64,000 nt of DNA from Apoderus coryli (taxonomy: Eukaryota; Arthropoda; Insecta; Coleoptera; Attelabidae), in assembly GCA_911728435.2 (NCBI GenBank), contig OU452205.1, forward strand, positions 13,026,260 to 13,090,259, given 5' to 3'. The notes beneath the pieces were generated by a model, which saw only the letters and a list, made by a program, of their open reading frames with translations, ran no database searches and was not told the DNA's origin. Below, piece by piece: positions 22,601 to 34,600 of the stretch. Within the stretch, counting starts at the first letter, position 1. Each line of letters opens with the position of its first letter. A program made the translations under genes and the position numbers.

Positions 22601-25600
22601 ATTTCAAGTACTCCCACAAAACAAAAATCCAATGGTGTGAAGTCTGGTGATCGAGCTGGCTATTCTATCGAAACTCGTCGTCCAATCCATCTACCACGAT
22701 ATTCCTCAACTATGTAACGTCTTACTGGACCATAATAGTGAGCAGAAGCACTATCTTGTTGGAACCTTATTTCCAAGTTGCCAAATTCATCTGGATTATT
22801 TTCAAGAATTAACGGCTCAATTGCGTTTTGTAACATCTCCGGATACAATTCACCGGTTAAGTTAGCATTGAGAAAAATAGGCTCCCACTATCTGGTTATC
22901 TCAAAATACCTGCCTAAATCATTTACTTTTTCTGAAAATTGCGTATGCTTTTCACAGAAGATGTGAGGATTTGTATCACTCCAAATAGGTCCTCGAAATA
23001 GGGCGATCGGGGTACCTCTCATTAAAAAGCTACATGGAAATTGTTTCTACAATCACCAATTATTACAACAGATGCTACTCTCTCGGCTACAGTACGTACC
23101 ATTTTGCTGTGAATATTTAAACGTCTCGTGAAACAATAATTAAAGTAAATATTTAAGGTATAAATACTTTTGCGAAAACTTGTCAATGTATCAATGTCAA
23201 AAATAAAAAACTTCAACTTTTTTAACACATAACCAGAGGCGTAACTTAGAGTCTTTATTAATTAAATGCGAAACATAATTTTAGTAATTTAAATTTTCGC
23301 TCAAAATCAACCCCAAAAAACAGTATGGACGAATAGGTATTTTCACTACATTTCAAACGAGATATCCCTTGCCATAGGGTCTTATTTAAAAAATTTGGTC
23401 ACAGTGACCCTGTACCGTCATCTATGACTATTACGTCACCTGTTACGACTAGTTGAGAAGCCTACATCCGTATATTTTCACCCTCCAAATTTCATTATTT
23501 TAAATATAACTGTTCAAAGGATACGAGGGCGAGGCGGTAGGTGACTTTCGACTAGGACTGTATAGTGTGTATGGGAGTCGTATACAAATGTTCCGATTCC
23601 AGCCCCACTTTTAGCTTAAGTGGTAGTGCACCCATGAGTTGCCATAAATTATTTGGTCAAAAATAAGAAGTACTCTTCGATTATTTTCTCTGAAAATTTA
23701 TATTCAAACAACTGCTTGCGTCAGTTTGAATAAAAATTTCAAATTTTAACTATGTTGAGTAAAATAAAATACCAGAGTTGAGAAACACTATTATTTTTTG
23801 CAATAATTGATTATTATAAATACAACAAAAAAATATTCTATCATAATTTTCTTGGGCAGTTTTGATTTATGCTATTACCACAGTATAATAAATAATACAG
23901 TATTCTGACTTCTGACTTTCACGTTTGCAAGCCGTCCTGCGCATATAGTCGCGCATGCCGCCATTATGGGTTACAACGTCAAAATAATCGCATTGACGTA
24001 GATAGATACAGTTCACTCCTGTGTTCAATATATAGTTCATTGTCGGCGTGTACGAGATAAATAAATATTGTGTTTAAATCTAAATCTGTGTTTTGTTTTG
24101 TGTTTTTGGTATAGTGTTCGTGAGAATTAAAAGGATTTTATTTTTATTAACGTGTCTTGGGATTCATACAATGAATAATCACGGAGGACATGTGTGTGTT
24201 GCAAAATGTTGTCCCAATAAGCGGTACACTTGCTCTAAACATTTTTTTCGCTTCCCCAAAGATCCTGTTAGGTGAGTAATAAGTAAAAATTAAGATAAAT
24301 ACTAGATAATTTTACGTTTATAACAACTATTTGTATAACCGTAAAATTTATATTACGAAATGACAGTATCTAATATGTTTTTAAACTAAATACAAGTGAA
24401 ACATAAACACAAGTTGTCGCGTGGCTAGTTGTTATTTTAATGACAATATCATTATAAAGTTTCAAGAAGTATTTGCCAAAATTTGCCTTTAAAGTTGCTG
24501 TTGTTGTAATTTGTAAACTACCCGTTTAACTCACTACGACGATATTCATAATAAACCACGAAAATTGAAATAAACGCGATTTATTAATAAAGAAAAATAA
24601 CAAACTAAATACAAAACGGAAACGATTTTAACTGACCAATATAATATACAAATTGAAAACTAATCAAAAATCTTTTTTGACAATAACAACTTTTTCCAAT
24701 AGTTACCATGAGCAACTGATACGTACGAACTTTTACTCATTTTCGTTGAAGATTACAGGGCGATTAAAGGGCTATCACATTTTATATTAGTTAAAAATAG
24801 CCACTCTAATTGACTTAAAAAATATTAAATAAAGCGTTTACTATGACTTAACAAAATAAAAAAAAAAATGTTATATTAAAAAAAACAATAACCAATGGAG
24901 ACTTCAGCTTTTCGAATTATCGACCATTACAAAAAAAATTAGATATATCAATTCAACAAACAAAATAAAAGTTAAATTTAGGTTAAGTTAGGAAGCACTG
25001 CTTCAACTTTTGTAAAAATGTCTTTTTTTTACTAATAAAATCTTTATTATTGTTGTGTTTATTATTATTGTTATTAAAAATCACCCAATCATGTCAACAT
25101 TTAACTGATAACACCACTCACGGTTATTTTCAATCACTATGATACACCACAAATATTTCTGAAATTGACAGCGATATTATTATGTACTTAAATATTTTTA
25201 CAAAAATAAAAATACAGTACTGTGGTTAGAAACCAAAAACTATAATTATTCTTAGTCAGGACCTGACTTGTAACCCAAAATGGCGGCATCTTACGTCACA
25301 GTTTTTTTCAAATTGCGAACGTGGAGTCGGAATGCTGTACTTATTAATGCTGTGCTATTACTATTTCTTAATTTGACAGTTAAATACTTATTAGTGTCAA
25401 ATCTAATAATACTCAGGACGGACCAATTTTCATTTAAATTATTATAAGTGGAGAAAAACAAATGAATACAGGCCTAAATTGAGAAGCACATTAAATATAA
25501 AAGATCCCATAAAAATGTACGCTCTGTAATTGATTCGCAGTTGTAGCAGAGCCAGCACGATGCAGTGTTTGGGAACATTATTCTTCCTGTACACGCTTTA

Positions 25601-28600
25601 CACAGAAAAAAAGGAATGTATTTTATTTTAAGAGTATAGTATTCGAAAATATATTTTTTGGCGAATCGTGACCGACAACAGAAAACGCTAAAGAATTTTT
25701 TGGTCAGATACATAATTGATTATTTATCTGTCGATTAAAAATCTTACTCCAAAAAAGACTTACGTCTGCCAATGATCGTACGCTCTTTTCCTTAATACCA
25801 TACTTGGGATTCTTCAACACAACCAAACCAGGTTCGTCTTCCAACAGTTTCCTCACATCCGCTACCAGGAAATGGTTGTATTCCAAAGCATTTCTACCGA
25901 TATTTCTTACACTGTCACATAGGGGAACGTTGGCATTCTCCAAAATTTCTATGATCGCTCGTAGTTTGACACTAATCGAACTGATAAATTTTAAGATTAT
26001 GTTTACGGCTGCTATCCAGTAATTCTCTTCATATTTTAGAAGATTCTATAAAACAGTTATAAATGTTACCACTTATATCACTTCAACCAAACACTTTGTA
26101 TTAAGCAACGTCAAATTTCCTACAGTGCCGTACTGCGCTGCGTTTTGTACAACTACGCAACACAATGCAGAGTAGCATGTTTAGTCTAGATGTTCTCTAG
26201 TAAAATGTGCTATCCCAGAGTATATCCGCTTAACTGCAATATTATCCCAGCTTAGAAATGAAGTATAGTATGTGTTGCCACAAGTGATAATCTGGCATTC
26301 GTCACTTATTTATCACTCGACCCCTACTGCTACTAAAGAATTTGTGGATTGTGTGCACCCCTATCATAGGGTTAAAGCGATTTCAACCAAAAACTAATGG
26401 GTTCATCCTAAAACTCCCACAAACGCATATACCAAAATTTAGTAGTTTAGTAACATATTTGATATTATGAAAAAACTGTTGCCATAAGACATTTTATATT
26501 AACGGAAAGTAACGGTAAAATTGTAACAAAATAGAACCCGCCACTGGCAAGCTTACAGATTACGCAATTCTAGAATGCATGGGTGGCAGATCGTTTTCTT
26601 TCCGAGAATTTTCAATGTCAAACATGTCCTTTTTTTTTCTATCATATATATTCATAATAAGACGAAATATTCCCACAGATTGTGGACAGGATGCTATTTT
26701 TTGTAAACATAAATACGAACGTACCCTAATATATGGGGGGTCTAAAACTTATCGATGTTTTAAAATATTTTGTTCTTAAGATAAGAATGTTTATTACGTA
26801 CTCTACAGATATTTATTGGGTAACAGTGTTGTCGATTTGCTCAAACATTGCTTCTCTAAACATTGTCGATACGTTTATAAATTGTTTAAATTAAGGAATA
26901 CGTTATGATCGATGGAATGTTGATATTAATTACTTGGTTTTTTTTGCTTCCCAATGTCTGACTCTACCCAAGGGGGTAACAATAATAATAATAATATCAA
27001 TAGTTATTGGTGAGTTTTGGGCAGTCTTTTTTTGAACTGAGTTAAAGGCTCTTGCTTTATTTATGAGTTATATCTTGTCACTAATATAGTTGCTATATTA
27101 CGGCAAAATGTACTCGCATTTACAACAAGAGAAATATCTACATCACGTAGAATCATAGTTAGTATAAATTAAGTATCTTGAAGCAATTATACCAATTGAA
27201 TTGAATCGTGGAAATATTATTCATAATTTCACAGAATTAAACCTCGTATCGCCATCTCTGGAGATACGCTTGAACCACATCGAATAACAGAAAATAAAAG
27301 TACGACTAAAGAGTAGAAAATCAATAATTAGTGCTTTATTCTAACGCTGCGCAAGGGTTGCGCTCTGAAACTGGCGTCGTCGAATTCCTATTGGCTATCA
27401 TCCCTCTTTTGAGGCATAATAGGGGAGGTAATCAGATTAACGTTCTGAAACAAAGTACCTCGTTAGTTCTTTTCAATTAAAAAGTCAGTTCTTGTTCGAG
27501 ATCCAAGTAAGTCACTTCTAAATATATTTTCTTATAAGCTGTTTTAAGATTTATAATTTTTCTAAGTTCATTTTTCTGATTACAAAAATTCTTTTATTTT
27601 ATTTTACTTATTTTTTTGAGATTTTATTCAGAAGTCTATCAAAGCTGAATTATTGGTATAATTACTTTAATTTTTATTTTAGTTTCGTATTATCTTTTTC
27701 TTTTGTTAATACAAAGTAACTGAAGACATTTAAGTGGAAATCAATGTAAATTATTCGTAATTACATCGATTTCCATTATGCTAAGTCTTTATTAAGATTA
27801 AATATTAGTTAAATAAGAGTTTTGTTCAATTAATCAATTGTTGATTATTCTATGTTTTAGTTTGTTTCTTTTTCTTGATTTTGTCTAGTTTTAATTTAGA
27901 TTTAGATTTTCTTTTAATAATTATCTCTTCTCTTTTATTCTTAATTTTAAATAAACATAAAGTTACCCCCTACAAAGAAATTGAGTTTTATTACGTGGGG
28001 AATAAGTCTTGAAACAGTAGTGTTAAACAAGGTTGAAGTGTTGTGAACGACGCCAAAGTTGCTGTGACATCTAAAAAAGGTTTGATTAGCTATTAGTTGT
28101 TTGTTTCTTTCATTTAATCATTTGATTCTGTTATTATTCTTTTGACTATCATAATTTGGTTGAGTCTTTGAGAATTACGCAACATCTAGATTACCGCTCG
28201 TTAAATATTATGTATTAAATTCGAACCTAGTGGCTATACTAATTATCTTATTAGGGTTTAGACGGGGTAATACTCTCTGCATTCATTATCCTATCTATAT
28301 ATAACTCCGGTTAATTAGTACTACTACAAAATAGGTGTCTCTTAATTTTTCGTTACCATACTTCGAATAATTTTCGAGGCTGAAATGTATATTTATTATA
28401 AATATTAAATGTTATTAGTAACAATAATTGCTAGTGAATCTTAAATTAATAATTTATTTATTTGAAATTAAAATGTGTTCTAAAATCTAAAATTTCAACT
28501 TTCTCACAAAGGAGGAAAATGAATAGAACCTTTGGCGTAGAACACTAAACTAAAACACGTTTTAACACTTCACCAAAACACTTTTTTTATTCTCGACACA

Positions 28601-31600
28601 ATTAAAATTGAATTCTCTTCTGAGGATGCTAACATTGTTAGCGAAACGCGCGTCGAGAATAAAAAAAAAAGTGTTTTGGTGAAGTGTTAAAACGTGTTTT
28701 AGTTTAGGAAAATTGTATATACTATGCCAAATGAAGTATATTTAAAGTTTTATTTTGTATTATATTAATGAGAGTATCTGTTTATCGATTTTATAAAATA
28801 AGCCAGGCAACAATAGTCAAAAATTATTTAAGCAAAAAATTATGTTACATAATTTAAAAAAATGTATGGCTTCTATGAATGGGAATATAAGAGACTTCGG
28901 CACATAACAAACTTGATCAAATAATAAAAATTTCACTTACTTTAATTTCATCTAAAAGTATCTCATCCGGATCCAATTTGTTCTTTAACATATACACATA
29001 TAAGAACTCCTTCAGTAATGCTTCGTAGTTACGAGGACACAGCACATAAGTCAATAAAATTCGAATCAAATGTTTCGGACCCTTTTGGTACTCCGCTAGT
29101 GGTACACTTATGTGGAAGTTGTTTTTCAAAATTTGCATATCGCGCAGAGTAGCCATAAGATGTGACAGTTTGTCGTGACTTTCCTTGTCTAACACTTGCC
29201 GGTTTTCTGAGATATTTGGATCATTGCCAATGTTTAAGAGCTTTAGAATATCGTCAGCAAATCTAAAATAATTTTAGTATAATTATTATTCCATTGGCAC
29301 ATTCTAGAACTACTATAAATTTTATGTTAAGTAAATTAAACTTGGTATACCCAGCTGAAGCAGAGAATTATATGTTATTAAATAAAAATTTACACTTGCC
29401 AAGAAATAAGAAATCAGTTTCTACTGCGACTTATGAATTAGAAGCATAAGATGATAAACCCCTTGTATATGTGTTTTCCGTAGTTTTCCGCACAGTTAAA
29501 ACTATGGCTTAAGAGTGTATTTATAAATTTTTATTATTTTTAAAACTTTTCAAATATAGCTTTATGTACAAGTCATTTGCTCAAATTCAAGATAAAAAAT
29601 CCAAAATATATCACACGAGGCTCCAATATATCATATTCATACTAATAGACTGGAGAATGTTCAACGCAAAACGGAACAATTAAAGTATTACTGGAGGAAT
29701 ACTCCAGCCCTGAGACAATAGAAGAAATTCTTTAGGCCCTGGGAATCAAAAACCAAAAGGCTTATTGAACTTGATAGAAACCATTTAAGATGCATTACAA
29801 GCCTTTTCACTCGGTGAAGTACCACCTCAAAAATATGGGCCTGTGTGAGGACGATAAATGTCATATTTGCGAAGAAACAAGGAGGCCCCTGAACACGTGT
29901 TCTGCCAAAGGCTGAATTACCTTGGAAGGGTGACTTTAACACCCGACAAAGCAAAGGGAATTGACCCCCAGAGAGATCTTCAACTTCATGCCAAGTTTTG
30001 GGCAACTGGGTGCACTCTGGATTAGAGCCATTCACAAAAGATCTCTTTGGGGCGAAGTGGAGAGAGGCTAAAGGGCCAAAACGACTCCACTACAATCTAC
30101 ATTCATTTTAGTTTGTTGCATAACATGAAAGACATGAAGAAAATGTAAAACAAAACATTTTTCTAATTATACTTACTCAATAGAGACTTCCGGAAAATTC
30201 GCACTATTCCACCTCTCCAATTGAAAAATTCTCCAGCATAACCAGTCCACGAAAATAGACAACGCTTGTGGTAAATGACGTATCGTAATCGGTATAAAAG
30301 TAATCAAAAAAGGCTGATATAACATATTTGACTTGTCATTGTTAACTATGTAAAGAATTTCTTGGATTTTCTCTTTACCGAACGACTGAATTGCTTTTCG
30401 ATCTAGACGACTATACAAAATTATTGCTTCTTCAATTTGACAGTTATTAAGTAATAGTTTCAATTCTTCAAAGAGGTCACTATCACTGCGCATGAACGCA
30501 AGTGGGGCCGTCAAGTTGTCGTAGTGATCGTAGATGATATTATACGTATCGAATCTGAACAGCCATATTAGAAAGAGGTCTTGCAAATTTTGAACTTCAT
30601 TTCTTTCGATAATCTATAAAACAAAATAATACTTTTTTATTAACGAAAAAGACATTCTATAGACGAACGAAGTAAATTAGATGAGTCACAAAACTGTTTT
30701 TATTATTCATTCACGGTAATATTCACTAACTACTTTCAGTTGACACATGACTGACTTAGTAAGCTTGTTGCGGACATTCACCAGGCTAAATGCAATTGTG
30801 GTGCTCTCAGTTTTCAATAGGTTACAGAGGATGAGGTAATGCCCAGCATTAAAAGGCTAAAATCAAAACGAACTACCGGTTTAGATGGCATGCCGAAGCT
30901 ATATATATAAAGGGTGTACAGACTATTTGACACTGCCACTCACACATTAATTTAATACTGCAGTATAAACTAATTTCTTTTCTATTGCCTTCAAAATGGC
31001 GATAATAACACCAATATATAAAAGCAAATAAATTAATGAAATAGACCAATAAGCTTAACAAATACTATATCAAAAATGTTGTAGATTATTATACAATTAA
31101 ATACAGGAATTTATCGGTAGCTGTTTTTGAATTGAAGCCTCCTCACATGAACAGAAGAGGTTTTCCTCCAAGATAATTTTGAAAAAATGTGACTTTATTG
31201 AAACAAAGCCACAAAAATCAACTGACTTCCTTCTACTCAAGGGGTAACGTATATAAAATTGCTTACTTTTCACGACCTTATGTATATATGCATATTTATG
31301 AAGTACTATTATTGGAAGCCAACTATCGCGCCAATCATTTGATCATGCGATCACCATAGGTGTGGATCGCGTCGTTAAATGCCATCTCTTCTACTGAGTA
31401 TATAACAGGCTGGCAGCTTCCTTTGCCAACTTGTCGGTCTCCAGGTTTTCCACATTGGCTCTTGACCAAAATCAATTGAATATCTTTACTCTCACTAACG
31501 TCATGGTACATACCTCTAATTTCGCAAATTATTTTATTTTATTGAGTACCTCCCCCAATTAGTGATAATAAGACTGATTTGGAGTCCGAAACATTTTTAT

Positions 31601-34600
31601 ATTTGTTACTTCGCCCTGCACTACAAATTCCAAAGCGGACTTGATTGCCTGCGCTTTAGCATTTTAAATAGAAGAATCCGGATGTGAGAATCAGGGACGT
31701 ACATTCCCAGTCCTCCACCAGACGCACTCTTCGACCTGTCCACAAATATATTGATACTACCGGGACCCCGACCCAACAATCCCTTAACTACAAGATTATT
31801 GGCCAGAGGGCAAGAGGTATAATCGGCATTCATACATTTTTTCACAATTATTGATTTATAACAGAAGCTATATAAAATTACCTTTGCTTTGTTGATGCGC
31901 ATAGTAGCTGCATACTTCAACACCCTTCTCAAATCCTCACCTCGTTGACAATCAACTTCTTTGCAACATTCTAGCCTGAACAAATAATCATCAATATTAT
32001 CCAAAATGTTCAGCAATTGATCCACATCTTCAGTACTACAAAACGTTTTCTGAACAATATTTCTCGCGCGTGCTTTCGTTATTATAAGTGGATCCAAACA
32101 AAAGGTTTTAGCGAATAATTCGGCTTCGTTAAACTTCCGACGTTGTACAAGTTTTTGTAAACGTAATTCTGGTTTCGTTTCACAAATGGAGTTGATTCGT
32201 AGCTCGTAGATTGCATTATTGTCATCGTATAACAGAGATATGAAAATTATTTCATTGGATAAATCTTCAGGTTGTGTTAGGATGATTGGGTAAGAGAGTT
32301 TGAGCGAATATATGGGAACAAACCCTGAAAACACAATAAATAAAACTATAAATTTAGTTTAATTAGTATTCCCGTTCGAATTTTCATTTAAATATAAAAT
32401 CAAATAAATAGCTACGACTGTTTGTTACAAGATTTTTTAAAATTTAGAATATACACAGTATAACGCTGAGTAGAAGCTTTGGTGAAGAGTAATACTGAAA
32501 TACAAATTTTGTAACAAAACAAAGACACACTGACAATAGAATTTACTTTTGTCCTACCCTGTATATATATTTGGGTAATTTTGGATATGTTCTCTTATTT
32601 TTATAGTTTTATACCTAACATGTCTAGAAGTATAATCTTTTCGTAAATATTATACAACATCTGTAAGTAATAAAAATATTATCTTGGGCTTTTAACAAAT
32701 GTTCCTAAAAGAATTGTTACCTAAAAGAACGACCTTTTTCTAATCGAGAATATTGAGTTTGTTTATGAGTTAGTCCAAAGATAAAAGCATATATTAGAAA
32801 AGATAACCAGATGTTTCAGTTATAGGATGGTCAAAACATTTAACTTTTCCGAAACACCTTCGTGTAAATTAAATGTCGTACTTTTATTATTATATACAGA
32901 AGCTAGTAGTTGGAGGGTGTCACGGTTTCCCATATCAAATAATATATATAAAGGGCGAATAAAAAAACAATGGGTTTTTGTCCAGTCGCTGATTCGGGAG
33001 ATTGAGAAGTCATTATAAAATCGTATTGTTTCTTGCTTTACAAATGGTAGTGACTAGTTAATCTTTTGAACGAACTCCAACATAAGATACCTAAGTATCA
33101 ACAACCGTTATTAAAGTCGACATAAAATGCGTATTGATATTTTTTACATAATTCAGTGCATAAAGTTGAAAGTTGCCAACCTTATGCATTATCAACGAAT
33201 ATTATGAATTATACACTATTCGTTGTATAAACAGGTACATGTAAGTGTTTTAAAAATTATCCATTATGCACTAAAATTATGCATTATTAGTTGGCTAAAC
33301 CCGCCTTAAATTACAATAAATATTGATAAGCATGCGCGCTCAATAAGTTTTGATTTATATGGTTGGCAACATGTTTAACCGATGTATGTCAACAAAATCT
33401 AAATCAATTGCAAATATTGGTAGATAACACTACAGTAATGATATTATGATGATTTTATCTTTGTGGCGAACTAACCTGGATAACTGAGCTGCTGCACATA
33501 TGATACCCCATGCTCGTTCTTCTTAGTAACAGCGATAATTCCAGTTTTCTGCGATCTATCCTCAACCACTAACAAACTTTCCAATAAGCTATCAATATCT
33601 TCAACGTAACTCAATAAAGTTAATGTGCAAATTTTCAATAGCTTTCCATCATTTCGTAAGCCAAAAATATTACTTCCAATTGTCGATATAGATTTTAAAT
33701 CGTTAATACAATGTGACAATTGCGTACCTTGCACAGGATCATATATGATTAATCGAGAACCATTATAAATTAACAAATTCGGGTAACAGTATTCTGTAAA
33801 TACTACCTCAGTACAAAATGAATGTAATAATTCATTTATTACACTAGAATCTTTAGTCTCAGTATTCTCGAAATTATCATGTAACATTGTAGTAGTCATA
33901 CTTAATCGATATATTGTACCGTTATTAGTGACCACAATAAAACTATAACCATCCTCCCAGAAGCAGCCTAAATAACATTTGTTCTCTTCATTAGAAACTA
34001 AATTCTCTCTATGTACTAGTGTGTACGCATTATGAGTATCGTAAATAAACACTGCCCCATTCCGTAAACACACTATTAAATATTTTTCATCCGGTGCTAC
34101 GGAGAATGTATCAATAACTACGTCAAAAGAAGCATCATACGCAACTTCACCGACTGTCAAATCACAAAATATTCGTAACAGATGATTTGTGCTTAAATAA
34201 AGCCTACCGTTGTGGATTCGAGATTGTATTGCATCTGATTTGGCCTAAAAATAAGAATAATTTATTTGATATAGGTATTCTTAATTCGGTTTCTGAAATT
34301 AATAGTCGACATTTGTATAGCTTAACAAAATTTAGTTTTAAGTGTGTTGATATGTTTCTACTTATTATTGCATTTTACGTATATACTAACGATTCAAATT
34401 TTATCAGAAAACTTCAAATGTAATATTACGAGGGGTATTTTTTTTGTATATATATATATACATGGTGTACATGAAAAGACTGTACAACGCTTAACAAAAA
34501 TTCCTCAATAAAAATAAACCGATCTTGGCAAATATTGCATGGTTGTTGAAAGCATTTGTAATAATTTTGGGGGCGCAAAATTAATCCTGTGTGGATATTA

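Noticed and set aside
26968..27970. GGGGGTAAC / GTTACCCCC as transposon ends
   Set aside because: Only 9 bp match, there is no target duplication and nothing transposon-like between them; chance cannot be excluded.
31621..31881. Longer rod exon 3
   Set aside because: The extra codons resemble a LINE RNase H domain and a good GTAATT donor precedes them.
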